The notes beneath the pieces were generated by a model. It saw only the letters and a list, made by a program, of their open reading frames with translations. It had not been told where the DNA came from and did no database searches. Positions 26,768 through 35,478 of a stretch of DNA of 64,000 nt are shown here, one piece after another (within the stretch, counting starts at the first letter, position 1; each line of letters opens with the position of its first letter). Position numbers and translations under genes: made by a program. The stretch is taken from the NCBI RefSeq assembly GCF_001021975.1, contig NZ_CP009928.1, positions 4,468,001-4,532,000 of the forward strand. The letters run 5' to 3'. This DNA is from Chryseobacterium gallinarum. Lineage in GTDB: Bacteria; Bacteroidota; Bacteroidia; Flavobacteriales; Weeksellaceae.

Positions 26768-27007
26768 ATGAAATTACCAAAGTTTTTATTAGCAGATAAT
26801 TCGGAGTTTCCAGAAGATTTATTCGTAGTCCACACAGAATATCCAAGATTTATCTTAAACGTTGAGGAAGAAGAAGTTGAGTGGTTGGATGATCTTGAAG
26901 GTGATGATGAAGAAACGATGGCAGATGAAGCTACGAAAGTGGTAGAAGCAGCATTTAAATGGTGCGATGAAGAGTTGGCTAAGTACGACGAAGAAGAGGA
27001 AGATTAA
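26768..27007 (+). CDS. Conserved small acidic protein, function unknown
   Basis: 79 aa: MKLPKFLLADNSEFPEDLFV at the start, HTEYPRFILNVEEEEVEWLD in the middle and an acidic Glu/Asp C-terminus. It looks like a small conserved cytosolic protein widespread in Flavobacteriia, but I know no function. The first ~40 residues form beta-strand-like segments and the rest a helix (MADEATKVVEAAFKWCDEEL). Its own -7 box and a strong terminator make it a likely single-gene unit. Confidence 0.75.
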   Translation: MKLPKFLLADNSEFPEDLFVVHTEYPRFILNVEEEEVEWLDDLEGDDEETMADEATKVVEAAFKWCDEELAKYDEEEED

Positions 27008-27024
27008 TAACAATCCAAACATAA

Positions 27025-27050
27025 AAAAGGAACTCCAAAGAGTTCCTTTT
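27025..27050. terminator. Bidirectional terminator
   Basis: AAAAGGAACTC and GAGTTCCTTTT form an 11-bp perfect stem with a CAAA loop, with T-rich flanks on both strands. It sits between two convergent genes. Confidence 0.85.
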
Positions 27051-27053
27051 GTT

Positions 27054-27464
27054 TTATTCTGATTTGTTAAACTTCAATAATAAAAGATTGTCTTTATACA
27101 ATTCCAGGGTATTTCCGGAAATCACATACTTGTTGGCTTTTCCCATCATATCCATAAAGTTCTGCTCTACACCGATATTATTACACATCATCTTTGTAGA
27201 TCCCATTTGCCCGGCAGAAAAACTTCCTGTAGACGGATCTACTTTAGCCGTTCCAAAATAGTTATTACAACCGGCATTTCCGGTGATTTTCTCTCCTTCA
27301 ATATTCAGCGTTGGGATTTTGCCTTTTACATTTTCTGCCAACGTCCATTTTGTATTTGCAAGTGCAGGCTGAGCTTTTCCTACCTTAGAAGCCGATGGAC
27401 TGGTCATGGTTCCACATGAAGCCAAAACCGCTGCTGTACATATACTTAAAAAAAGATTTTTCAT
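27054..27464 (-). CDS. META domain lipoprotein (HslJ-like)
   Basis: 136 aa with a lipoprotein signal (MKNLFLSICTAAVLASC, lipidation Cys 17). The rest is one META domain: LANTKWTLAENVKGKIPTLN near 35, ITGNAGCNNYFGTAKVD near 59, MGSTKMMCNNIGVEQNFMDM near 87 and a final YVISGNTLELYKDNLLLLKF. These match HslJ, a heat-inducible outer-membrane-associated protein linked to novobiocin resistance in E. coli. The biochemical role is unclear. Expected to be anchored in a membrane facing the periplasm or the cell surface. Confidence 0.88.
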   Translation of the reverse strand: MKNLFLSICTAAVLASCGTMTSPSASKVGKAQPALANTKWTLAENVKGKIPTLNIEGEKITGNAGCNNYFGTAKVDPSTGSFSAGQMGSTKMMCNNIGVEQNFMDMMGKANKYVISGNTLELYKDNLLLLKFNKSE

Positions 27465-27702
27465 TTTTTTCTTTTTGAATTAACCAAATTTACGGAAATT
27501 ATATTATTTAAACGGGTTCCTGTAAATTTTATTATTCATTAACACCTTGCATTTTGAATAGTTTTCAAGCACAAATACCATCTTTGTCTATAATCTGTCA
27601 CCGGACTCCTTCGTGTGTCATTGAAACTGGGTTTAGCCCAAGATTTGGATCAAGCCCAAAAGTTGGGGTCTTGTAACATTTAGATCTATTTAATTTTTAA
27701 AA

Positions 27703-27860
27703 TTCACGCAAAGATTTCTTTTTGATTACTCTTTATTTTAAGTAAGCTAAGAAATGAATCGATCTTTAATCGATTCTGATGAAGCGCGCTTAGTCAGCAG
27801 CTATGCTGCCTTCTTTGCCTACTTGAAATGGAACATTATTTTTTTTAAACTTTGCGTGAA
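27703..27860. repeat. Possible MITE-like element with 11-bp terminal inverted repeats
   Basis: TTCACGCAAAG (27703-27713) is repeated inverted as CTTTGCGTGAA (27850-27860). The 136-bp interior holds smaller palindromes (ATCGATCTTTAATCGAT, CAGCAGCTATGCTG). There is no ORF. Size and layout resemble a small non-autonomous intergenic element; no target duplication was identified. Confidence 0.5.
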
Positions 27861-27980
27861 AAACGAGCTCAATAATTTTGATGCTAATCAATAATAGACA
27901 GAATTTTTACATTCAGACCCAATTTATTATATCCCCAATTTTTGAGACTGATCCCAAGATTTATCTGAGACCTACATCAA

Positions 27981-28009
27981 TAAAAAAACGGACCTTACAA
28001 AGTCCGTTT
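27981..28009 (-). terminator. Terminator of pheT
   Basis: Minus strand AAACGGAC / GTCCGTTT stem around an 8-nt loop, followed by a run of seven T (27982-27988). It lies 21 bp after the pheT stop. Confidence 0.8.
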
Positions 28010-28029
28010 CTATATATTGTTTTTTACAT

Positions 28030-30432
28030 TTAAGATCTCAATTCAGCATTGAATTCTTTCTGGAAAGATTTAATTAGGGAATCCATTACTTCTGTGATTT
28101 CCTTTTCTTCCAGTGTTTTTTCCTCGTTTAACAGCTCGAAGCTCATTGCGTACGACTTCTTCCCTTCCGGCAGATTTTTCCCTTCATAAACATCGAATAG
28201 GTTGATGCTCTTAATGAATGGGGATTTATTTTTCTTTGCAATCTGATATAAATCCTGATAGTTAACAGTCTTATCAATCAATAAAGCTAAGTCTCTTCTG
28301 ATTTTGTTGAATTTCGGAATGTCTTTAAACTTCAATTCATTTTTAGAACGTAATTCCTGAGCTAATTCAATCTCGATTTCAGCATAGAAGCAATCCTGAT
28401 CAATATCAAAGTCTTTCAACAATACCGGCGCTACTTTTCCGATTCTTACCAAGACTTTACCGTCTGCCTCATACGCTAATGCATCAGAGAATCTTTCGTC
28501 TGATAAAGCTACTTCTTTATAGTCTACGGCTAATCTTTCCAGCAATACTTTTACATAGGCTTTAAGATTATAGAAACTTACTGCCGATTTAGGTTGCAGC
28601 CAATTCTCAGCAACATCTCTCCCTGAAACCAGAATAGCTAATTGTTTTCTTTCTTCGTATTGATCTTTTTTAAGATAGATCTTCCCGAACTCAAAGAATT
28701 TAATATCCTGATTTTTCCTGTTGATATTATACACTGTATTCTGAAGAAGCCCTTCCAATAAAGATTTTCTCATGAAAGCAAGATCACCGCTTAAAGGGTT
28801 CAATAGTTTTACGGCATCCGTTTCATCTTTTACAGAAGTCAGTGAATTATTCATTACTTCATTGAAACCAAGCCCCTGTAAAGTTCTTGCCCAGCTATTT
28901 TCCAATTCATCCTGATCATTGGCGCTTAGTTTAACAGGGGTAAATGAAATTTTTTGTGGAGCATCGATTTTGTTGTATCCGTAGATTCTGAGAATCTCTT
29001 CAATCACATCAATTTCTCTTGTCACATCTGCCCTGTAAGCAGGAACAGAAATTTCGAAACCGTTAGGAATCTCATTTAACACCTGGATTTCCAGCGCCTT
29101 TAAAATTTCTTTTACTTTTTCCCTGTGAATTTTTGTTCCTAAAATCTGTTCAATTTTTGAGAACCTTAAGATCACATAGTTATCTTCAATTTTCTTAGGG
29201 TATTCTTCCAACAGGTCTCCCTTCAATTTACCTTCTGCTATCTCCTGAATCATTTTAATAGCATGGGTAATAGCTGTTCTTGTAATATTGGGATCCACCC
29301 CTCTTTCAAATCTGAAAGAAGCGTCTGTATTCAGACTATGTAATTTCGCACCTTTTCTTACCGCTACAGGGTTGAAATAAGCACTTTCCAGGAATATTGT
29401 TTTTGTAGTTTCAGTCACTCCTGAATGTTCTCCTCCGAATACTCCGGCAATACCCATCGGGTTATCTTTACCGTCTTTGATTATGATTTCAGAACCATTC
29501 AATGTTCTTTCCACCCCATCCAAAGTTGTAAACTTTGTTCCTGGCTTTACCAGTCCTATTTTCACTTTTTTGTCAGCAATTTTATCAGCATCAAATGCGT
29601 GAAGAGGCTGACCGTACCCATGAAGAATATAGTTGGTAATGTCTACCACATTATTGATCGGGCTTAGTCCGATGGCTCTTAACCTGTCTTTCAACCAGGA
29701 TGGTGATTCTGCCACTTTTACATCTTCAATCACTGCTCCGATGTACCTTGGACATAATTCAGCATCTTCAATTTCGATGCTAAAATCATTTGAGCCCTCA
29801 CTATTCAAAGCTTCTGAAGCCACTTTATTAAACTGTGATTTCAATTGATTGGTAGAAAGATAAGCATGAAGATCCCTGGCAACACCATAGTGAGACATTG
29901 CGTCAGTTCTGTTTGGCGTTAACCCGATTTCAAAAACCTCATCATTGGTCAGTTCAAAATAATCGGCAAAGTTTTTTCCCACTTCATATTTTGTCTCATC
30001 CAGTACCATAATTCCGCCGTGATCATCGCTAAGGCCCAGCTCATCTTCTGCGCAAATCATTCCCTGGGAAACCTCTCCTCTGATCTTTGCTTCTTTAATT
30101 TCAAAAAAGTTTCCGGTTTTATCATAAATTTTAGTTCCGACAACCGCTACAGGAACCGTTTGGCCGGCTTCTACGTTAGGAGCCCCGCAAACGATGTTCA
30201 ACACTTTTCCGTTCCCTACATCTACTGTTGTCTTCTTAAGTTTATCAGCATTCGGATGTTTTTCACAGGTTAATACTTTACCTACAACAATTCCTTCCAG
30301 ACTGCCTTTTACACTTTCAAATTTTTCTATCCCTTCAACTTCAAGACCTATATCTGTAAGGAACTCACCGATTCTTTCAGTTTTTAATTCCGTTTTTACA
30401 AAGTCTTTCAGCCAATTGTTTGATATTTTCAT
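28030..30432 (-). CDS. pheT: Phenylalanine--tRNA ligase beta subunit
   Basis: 800 aa. Beta chain of the alpha2beta2 PheRS that charges tRNA-Phe. Domains: tRNA-binding EMAP-like fold at 40-150 (GIVVGKVLTCEKHPNADKLK), B3/B4 editing domain ~200-400 (YIGAVIEDVKVAESPSWLKD, HAFDADKI), B5 ~400-480 (KIEQILGTKIHREKVKEILK) and a C-terminal ferredoxin-fold anticodon-binding domain (KFKDIPKFNKIRRDLALLID to the end). Length is typical. pheS is not in the window, so the subunit genes are separated here. Confidence 0.97.
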   Translation of the reverse strand: MKISNNWLKDFVKTELKTERIGEFLTDIGLEVEGIEKFESVKGSLEGIVVGKVLTCEKHPNADKLKKTTVDVGNGKVLNIVCGAPNVEAGQTVPVAVVGTKIYDKTGNFFEIKEAKIRGEVSQGMICAEDELGLSDDHGGIMVLDETKYEVGKNFADYFELTNDEVFEIGLTPNRTDAMSHYGVARDLHAYLSTNQLKSQFNKVASEALNSEGSNDFSIEIEDAELCPRYIGAVIEDVKVAESPSWLKDRLRAIGLSPINNVVDITNYILHGYGQPLHAFDADKIADKKVKIGLVKPGTKFTTLDGVERTLNGSEIIIKDGKDNPMGIAGVFGGEHSGVTETTKTIFLESAYFNPVAVRKGAKLHSLNTDASFRFERGVDPNITRTAITHAIKMIQEIAEGKLKGDLLEEYPKKIEDNYVILRFSKIEQILGTKIHREKVKEILKALEIQVLNEIPNGFEISVPAYRADVTREIDVIEEILRIYGYNKIDAPQKISFTPVKLSANDQDELENSWARTLQGLGFNEVMNNSLTSVKDETDAVKLLNPLSGDLAFMRKSLLEGLLQNTVYNINRKNQDIKFFEFGKIYLKKDQYEERKQLAILVSGRDVAENWLQPKSAVSFYNLKAYVKVLLERLAVDYKEVALSDERFSDALAYEADGKVLVRIGKVAPVLLKDFDIDQDCFYAEIEIELAQELRSKNELKFKDIPKFNKIRRDLALLIDKTVNYQDLYQIAKKNKSPFIKSINLFDVYEGKNLPEGKKSYAMSFELLNEEKTLEEKEITEVMDSLIKSFQKEFNAELRS

Positions 30433-30456
30433 CTGATAATTTTATTTTTTCTAAAG

Positions 30457-30483
30457 CCGGATACTGCCTATGAATGTATCCGG
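30457..30483 (-). other. Hairpin in the pheT leader
   Basis: CCGGATAC (30457-30464) and GTATCCGG (30476-30483) form an 8-bp perfect stem with an 11-nt loop, 25 bp upstream of the pheT start. A T/A-rich stretch but no clean T-run follows. It could be a leader structure or the end of the upstream transcript. Confidence 0.4.
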
Positions 30484-30690
30484 TGTATTTTCAAAATTGA
30501 TTTGAATTTGTACAATTACCATTGTACTATTTTAAACGTACAAATGTCGTGTTTTTTTGAGAAATAGAGAAATTTAGGGGCAACTTTAAGATAATAAATT
30601 TTCATTAATTGGTCCTTTACGAACCGTCCCAATTCTGTCTGTGTGCTCATTGCTCTATTTAAAAGATTTTCAAAACAATAGTAAAATTTC

Positions 30691-31323
30691 TCATCTAATT
30701 CCGGGTAGATCATTGGAAGGATTTACCGCTTTTTTTAAGCTGTCGGAAAACAATACCAAGCCTGAAGCCATCATAATAATGTCTTTTAAAACCAAGCGAC
30801 CTGCTCCTGACAGATACGGAAACCCATACTGAGGGGTAGGATAATCCCCATCCAGCTTAGGAACATAGGCCTCCGGGGTAGTGATTAAAAAAGAAAGTGT
30901 TACCAACGACATTAAAAACGTTAACATTCCTCCCACAGTACCTGCTTTAGGAAACCAAATACCTGACAGAACCAATACTCCTATCAGAAAAATCATTGTG
31001 CCCAAACCATAGGAAAATATATAGGTTCCGTTCTCCTTATGCCAGTTAATATTTTTCTGTACTATTTTTCCCTCCGGATTTTTATATAAACTGTATTCGG
31101 CAACGATTTTTTTATCTTTATTCTCCACCTTATTTTCTGCATTTTTATAAAAAAAGCTCATCAAAGGACTGTTAGCAACAAAGGGAACAATCCCGTCCGC
31201 TTCATATTGAAAAGCTTTAAGCCCGCCGATCCAGGCCATAACAACAAAAATTGAAATTCTAAGAAAATTGAGAAAATAAGTATCCAATTTTAATAAACGG
31301 TTGTATACGCTAATGTTTTGCAT
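30691..31323 (-). CDS. DUF417 family membrane protein (RclC/YkgB-like)
   Basis: 210 aa. Four predicted membrane helices at about 18-38, 103-125, 132-152 and 185-205. The N-terminus has RISIFVVMAWIGGLKAFQYE followed by ADGIVPFVANSPLMSFFY, the DUF417 signature. The end has YLSGAGRLVLKDIIMMASGL. E. coli RclC of this family is part of the reactive-chlorine response. Here it lies 65 bp after an AraC-family gene, echoing the AraC-type RclR next to rclC in E. coli. A role in chlorine resistance is an inference. Confidence 0.85.
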   Translation of the reverse strand: MQNISVYNRLLKLDTYFLNFLRISIFVVMAWIGGLKAFQYEADGIVPFVANSPLMSFFYKNAENKVENKDKKIVAEYSLYKNPEGKIVQKNINWHKENGTYIFSYGLGTMIFLIGVLVLSGIWFPKAGTVGGMLTFLMSLVTLSFLITTPEAYVPKLDGDYPTPQYGFPYLSGAGRLVLKDIIMMASGLVLFSDSLKKAVNPSNDLPGIR

Positions 31324-31388
31324 GTGGTTTACTTTTTTTTACAAAGGTATCCTCATGTAAGATGTATTAACATAGATATTTCATGACA

Positions 31389-32216
31389 TTATATGGACAT
31401 TTTCGCCACCACAGAAACTCCTACCTTTTTTCTGTAATTTTTGGGAGAACAGCCTACTGATTTTTTGAAATACCTGCTGAAGTAGAATTCATCGGTAAAC
31501 CCCAGCTCTGATGCTATTTCTTTTACAGAACGATACGTAAGGTGCAGCAGTTTCTTAGACTCCAGAATGATTCTTTCATTGATAAGCCGGGTCGGTGTTT
31601 TATTAAATTCTTTCTTAACAGCTTTGCTTAATGTATTATTTGTAATACTCAGTTTATCACTGTAAAATGAAAGTTCTTTTTCATTTTTATAATGGGTTTC
31701 CAACAGTTTTTGAAATTTCGAGGCATTTTTATTGACTAATTTTCCACTAGAAGTTATGTTGTGATCAATATTGCTTTTTTGTTTACTTGCTAAGGCAAGG
31801 ATCAACTGAATATAGGTTTTGATTATCGATTCTGAAAACGGATGTTGTTCTGATTCTTCTCTTTTAATGTGATTAAAAAGTCCGAGAATATATTCATAGC
31901 TCTCTTTGGAAAGTTCTATAGCAGGATTTAAATAAATATTATTAAAAAGTAAACCATTACAGGCCACTTCTTCTTTATGATATTCTATGCAATAATAATC
32001 ACCATGAAATAGGAGAATAGAAATATTTTCCCCTGTTTCTGAAAACAGCTTTAATTTTTGATAAGGAGAAAGAAATAATATATTATAACCTTTATAAGCA
32101 TAGTTTATTTCATCTACAGAGAAAAAGCCGGAACCTTTCCATACTATTACACTATAGTTTTCAGTAGTAAATTCTGAAGGGAAACCGGAATAGTATGATT
32201 GTATGTGTATAGGCAT
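31389..32216 (-). CDS. AraC family transcriptional regulator
   Basis: 275 aa. N-terminal cupin-like sensory half (YSVIVWKGSGFFSVDEINYA, then NILFLSPYQKLKLFSETGEN). The C-terminal AraC DNA-binding domain runs from ~175: first HTH LSFYSDKLSITNNTLSKAVK, second SVKEIASELGFTDEFYFSRY, then FKKSVGCSPKNYRK. Effector unknown. The DUF417 membrane gene follows downstream and a methyltransferase gene precedes it by 41 bp, all on one strand, so it may regulate either. Confidence 0.92.
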   Translation of the reverse strand: MPIHIQSYYSGFPSEFTTENYSVIVWKGSGFFSVDEINYAYKGYNILFLSPYQKLKLFSETGENISILLFHGDYYCIEYHKEEVACNGLLFNNIYLNPAIELSKESYEYILGLFNHIKREESEQHPFSESIIKTYIQLILALASKQKSNIDHNITSSGKLVNKNASKFQKLLETHYKNEKELSFYSDKLSITNNTLSKAVKKEFNKTPTRLINERIILESKKLLHLTYRSVKEIASELGFTDEFYFSRYFKKSVGCSPKNYRKKVGVSVVAKMSI

Positions 32217-32257
32217 ATTTTTATTTCAAGATTGAAGAACAAGTTTAGGATTTTCAT

Positions 32258-32968
32258 TTATTCTTTCCATCCGCTAATTCCGGATGCACACCCCAGAAAA
32301 TATCTGTCATAGGATACTATCAGGCCATTCTTTTCAAAAATATCCTTTACAGATCGGCTATTTTGAAATTGCTCCGTATAAACCCAAAGCATTTTATAGT
32401 CATCAGGATCACCCAAAAATAGTTTTCCCAGAACAGGGATCACTTTACCCAAATAGAATTTATAAAAAAAGTAAATCCATTTATTTTCAGGTCTGGATAC
32501 TTCTACGAAACTAAATTTTCCACCTTTTTTAAGAATCCTTGTTATTTCTTTTGCTAATATTTCAAGTTGTTCTGCATTAAATGTTTTTAATCCATAGGCA
32601 CAAGAAACAATATCATAATAGTCTGACGGAAGATGATGATGAAGAATATTTTCACAAATCAGATGCAGATTTCCCTGGAAAATCTTTTTTGCTTTATTTC
32701 TGGAGTTATCAACCATTTTTTCAGAAAAGTCAAGAGCAGAAAATTGAGCATTAGGAAAATTCTTATGTAAATAAACCCAGTTTTCTCCCAGACCTGAAAG
32801 TAAATCAATAACTTTTAAATCATTATTAGAATTTCCTAATTTTTTTAAAAACTGTTTTCGCCATCTGATAGAAAAACCAAAAGAAGTAATATAATTCATC
32901 CTTTCATATGATCCTGCCATATGATTGAAAAGTTTTTTAACATAATTGGGATCATAGATGTTTTTCAT
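32258..32968 (-). CDS. Class I SAM-dependent methyltransferase (UbiE-like)
   Basis: 236 aa. MKNIYDPNYVKKLFNHMAGS then YERMNYITSFGFSIRWRKQF is the N-terminal cap of UbiE/COQ5-type enzymes. SAM motif I is VIDLLSGLGENWVYL near 55, an acidic residue follows in SALDFSEKM, and DIVSCAYGLKTFNAEQLEIL is motif II. It is weaker than true menaquinone methyltransferases in the later part and carries AraC and membrane-protein neighbours, so a different small-molecule substrate is possible. Confidence 0.8.
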   Translation of the reverse strand: MKNIYDPNYVKKLFNHMAGSYERMNYITSFGFSIRWRKQFLKKLGNSNNDLKVIDLLSGLGENWVYLHKNFPNAQFSALDFSEKMVDNSRNKAKKIFQGNLHLICENILHHHLPSDYYDIVSCAYGLKTFNAEQLEILAKEITRILKKGGKFSFVEVSRPENKWIYFFYKFYLGKVIPVLGKLFLGDPDDYKMLWVYTEQFQNSRSVKDIFEKNGLIVSYDRYFLGCASGISGWKE

Positions 32969-33040
32969 AAACCGGTGGGATGCAAGAATATTATTTTTTC
33001 ACTAATATATTGTGAAATAATGAGTAAAACAATTCCCATA

Positions 33041-33077
33041 AACAGTAAAAGCCGGAAAATTCCGGCTTTACTGTTTT
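33041..33077 (-). terminator. Terminator of dnaN
   Basis: AACAGTAAAAGCCGG pairs with CCGGCTTTACTGTT around AAAATT with one bulged A. Being A/T-flanked, it can act in both directions. It lies 12 bp after the dnaN stop. Confidence 0.8.
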
Positions 33078-33088
33078 TCTATTCTTAA

Positions 33089-34219
33089 TTACAATCCGAT
33101 AACCGGCATTGATAACATTAAAATATTTTCGTTGTCTTCAAGACCATCAAGTGGTTCAATGATTCCGGGCCTGTTGGGTTGAGACATTTTCATTGTGATA
33201 TCATCAGATCCCAGTATGGTCAGCATTTCAGTTAAAAACTTAGAGCTGAAACCGATGTTAATATCTTCTCCGTTGTAATCGCAAGGTATCTGCATATCTG
33301 CCTTGTTTGCATATTCGGTATCTTCGGCGTGAAGATGAAGGATATTCCCTGAAAGTTTAAATCGTACCTGGTTGGTGGATTTATTAGACATGATTGACGC
33401 TCTTTTGATAGCCCCCAGCAAAAGATTTCTGTTGATGGTCAATACATTTGGATTTTCTTTTGGAATCACCGCGGTATAGTTAGGATATTTTCCATCGATC
33501 AGTCTACAGATCCAGATATGCTTATCAAATGTAAATTTAGCCATGTTTTCATTGAAGTCGATTTTAACCTCTTCGTTCGAACTTGCTAAAATATTTTTGA
33601 AAATGTTTAAAGGTTTTTTAGGCATGATGAATTCCATAGGCTCTGCATTCATCAGGTCTGCTCTTTTATAAACAACCAATCTGTGAGAATCTGTAGAAAC
33701 GAAGTTCGTTTCGTTTTCCCCAAACTGGAATAGTACTCCTGTCATTACCGGTCGAAGAGAGTCGTTACTGGTTGCAAAAAGGGTATTGGTAAGCGCCTCA
33801 GATAAAACTCCCGCCGGCATTGTTACGCTTTGGGAAGCATCAAATTCCGGCAATTCCGGATAATCGTCAGCATTGTCCAATGCTACCGCAAAATTATCTT
33901 TTTCGTCTAAAATCTCAAGCTGGCTTCCGGTTCCTTCCGCATTGTCTTTTACAACAAATGTTAAAGGTTGCTCACCATACGTCTTGATAAAATCCTGAAA
34001 AATTTTAGCAGGAACAGCAAATTTACCCGTATCATCAGACTTTACCTCCAAAGAAGTAACAAGAGTCGTTTCGCCATCTGATGCTGTAATGGTAACATTA
34101 TTTCCGTCTAATTCAAAAAGATAGTTTTCTAAAATAGGTCTCGATTGAGAGCTTGATATTACGCCACTTACAGTTTGCAAAGCCTTCTGCAGTTCACCAC
34201 TTGAAATAATAAATTTCAT
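33089..34219 (-). CDS. dnaN: DNA polymerase III beta subunit (sliding clamp)
   Basis: 376 aa. Forms the dimeric ring that tethers DNA polymerase III. Three repeated clamp domains of ~125 residues: MKFIISSGELQKALQTVSGV at the start, DNADDYPELPEFD near 120 opening domain 2, LIDGKYPNYTAVIP near 245 opening domain 3. It ends NENILMLSMPVIGL, with the L-M-P-x end typical of bacterial clamps. dnaA and recF are not adjacent, as is usual in Bacteroidota. A -7-type box lies 21 bp upstream. Confidence 0.97.
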   Translation of the reverse strand: MKFIISSGELQKALQTVSGVISSSQSRPILENYLFELDGNNVTITASDGETTLVTSLEVKSDDTGKFAVPAKIFQDFIKTYGEQPLTFVVKDNAEGTGSQLEILDEKDNFAVALDNADDYPELPEFDASQSVTMPAGVLSEALTNTLFATSNDSLRPVMTGVLFQFGENETNFVSTDSHRLVVYKRADLMNAEPMEFIMPKKPLNIFKNILASSNEEVKIDFNENMAKFTFDKHIWICRLIDGKYPNYTAVIPKENPNVLTINRNLLLGAIKRASIMSNKSTNQVRFKLSGNILHLHAEDTEYANKADMQIPCDYNGEDINIGFSSKFLTEMLTILGSDDITMKMSQPNRPGIIEPLDGLEDNENILMLSMPVIGL

Positions 34220-34240
34220 AGATTTAAAAATAAGTTTCTA

Positions 34241-34248
34241 CAAATATA
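34241..34248 (-). promoter_or_regulatory. Candidate -7 box of dnaN
   Basis: Minus-strand TATATTTG, a TAnnTTTG match, 21 bp before the ATG. A -33 TTG at standard spacing is not visible. Confidence 0.4.
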
Positions 34249-34390
34249 ATAAATAGATATAACAAAGAAAAAAATAATCTTGAGGAGTTTTTAACAAAGA
34301 TCATTAATTCGTTTACTGGCTTGGCGTTGCGTTTTGTCTCCTCTATTTCCAAAGATGACAGCAAATCTGCCATTATAAAAGTGCAAAGCT

Positions 34391-34398
34391 TATCTTTG
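34391..34398 (+). promoter_or_regulatory. Candidate -7 box of the DgkA-type kinase gene
   Basis: TATCTTTG matches TAnnTTTG 12 bp before the ATG, implying a leader of only a few bases. Confidence 0.4.
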
Positions 34399-34410
34399 TA
34401 AAAAATAAAA

Positions 34411-34767
34411 ATGCGAAAACCACCTGTACATATCAGCTTTCTCAATGCTTTCCGGGGTGTTTTTGTGATGATAAAAACAGAACGGAATTTTCAGGTTGAA
34501 CTGATGGCATTTTTCATCAACCTGTTTTTAATTTTTTATTTACAGCTTTCCGGCACCGATGCAGCCCTTATTCTCATTGTTTCTTTTGCCGTTTTAAGTG
34601 CTGAAATTTTCAATACCGCCATTGAAAGGATCTGTGATATCATTCAACCCGATTTCGATAAACGAATAGGCTTTATTAAAGATATTGCTGCAGGAGCTGT
34701 GGTTCTTATGGCTATCGTTTCAGTAATCGTCGGAATTCTTGTATACTGGAAATATATTTTTATTTAG
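34411..34767 (+). CDS. DgkA-type diacylglycerol/undecaprenol kinase family protein
   Basis: 118 aa integral membrane protein with three helices (about 33-52, 54-72, 91-115). It carries the family core SAEIFNTAIERICDIIQPDF (with the ExxNTAIE active-site Glu and Asn) and IGFIKDIAAGAVVLMAI (KDxAAGAV). These small kinases phosphorylate diacylglycerol or, in Gram-positives, undecaprenol. Which lipid is used here cannot be said. Divergent from dnaN. Confidence 0.9.
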   Translation: MRKPPVHISFLNAFRGVFVMIKTERNFQVELMAFFINLFLIFYLQLSGTDAALILIVSFAVLSAEIFNTAIERICDIIQPDFDKRIGFIKDIAAGAVVLMAIVSVIVGILVYWKYIFI

Positions 34768-34892
34768 ACCGGAAGAAGAAAACCCAAAAATTTATTGACC
34801 TGTAACTTTCCAGGCTAATTTTTTATATGTGGTTGAATATTTCTATCTCCCAGACCTCAGGCATTTTCCTCTTCCAGCTTCATCACTGCATA

Positions 34893-35351
34893 TTATTTGA
34901 CAGCAATAAAAATATCTACTTCTGCATCTGATGCATCCTGCGCTTTTTCTCCATATATTTCAAAATCAGCCGTGAAGCTTCTTCCCAGTTCCATACTCCA
35001 GATTTTAAACCATTCATTAATGACCAGGCCTTCTGCCAGATCTCCTTTTGCTGTAAATTTGATATAATCTCCACCATCAAAAGATTTTCCGGTCATTCCC
35101 TCCGGAATATGATCAAGATGTTCTACTTTACATCCTAATAGTGTAGTATATGGCTTTGTATGATCTTTTTCATAATCTGTGTATATTGAGTAAACCTCAT
35201 TGTCTACCTTGTTGGGTATCTTCCCCTGAATATTTTCAGTGATGAATTTTTCCCATAATGCTTCAATATCTTTGGCTGCCTGATTGTTTTCATTAGTTGT
35301 TCTTACTGTAATGCCAATTACCTTGAAAGGCTCGATTTTCGTTTTAATCAT
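34893..35351 (-). CDS. GyrI-like / AraC effector-binding domain protein
   Basis: 152 aa from the ATG at 35349-35351 (MIKTKIEPFKVIGITVRTTN); eight more residues are possible upstream. A stand-alone GyrI-like (SOUL/AraE-bind) fold: WEKFITENIQGKIPNKVD near 35, EVYSIYTDYEKDHTKPYTTL near 53, CKVEHLDHIPEGMTGKS near 75 and a C-terminal EVDIFIAVK. There is no DNA-binding part. Family members bind hydrophobic ligands or, in GyrI, DNA gyrase. Ligand unknown. Convergent with the kinase gene. Confidence 0.8.
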   Translation of the reverse strand: MIKTKIEPFKVIGITVRTTNENNQAAKDIEALWEKFITENIQGKIPNKVDNEVYSIYTDYEKDHTKPYTTLLGCKVEHLDHIPEGMTGKSFDGGDYIKFTAKGDLAEGLVINEWFKIWSMELGRSFTADFEIYGEKAQDASDAEVDIFIAVK

Positions 35352-35478
35352 TTCTTTATTTTTGTTGGATGTCAAAGGTATAGAGGAATTGTGACAAGGG
35401 TATGTCAGGAGCTAAAAAAAATCTGCTGCAATTGTGTTTTAAGTTTTGACTTAAGCCAATTGACTTATATATTTTAAT

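Larger units (their letters stand above)
27465..28029. other. 565-bp intergenic region, repeat-rich, no gene
   Basis: No credible ORF on either strand. It contains a TGGGTTTAGCCCA-type palindrome (27627-27641), a ~160-bp unit bounded by an 11-bp inverted repeat (27703-27860) and, at its right end, the pheT terminator. Repeated GATTTGGATCAAGCCCAA / CCCAATTTTTGAGACTGATCCCAAG-like phrases occur either side of the unit. Confidence 0.6.

Noticed and set aside
30516..30713. 65-codon minus-strand ORF overlapping the end of the DUF417 gene
   Set aside because: It overlaps the real gene by 23 bp, has no recognisable domain or upstream promoter, and its C-terminal part is AT-driven. It cannot be excluded but is not supported.
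32258..32968. Calling the methyltransferase menaquinone biosynthesis UbiE/MenG
   Set aside because: Only the N-terminal cap and motif I resemble UbiE; the later part is divergent and the gene is not near other menaquinone genes.
34224..34445. 73-codon minus-strand ORF over the dnaN/DgkA divergent promoter region
   Set aside because: It overlaps the start of the kinase gene and the promoter boxes, and its end is AT-rich hydrophobic.
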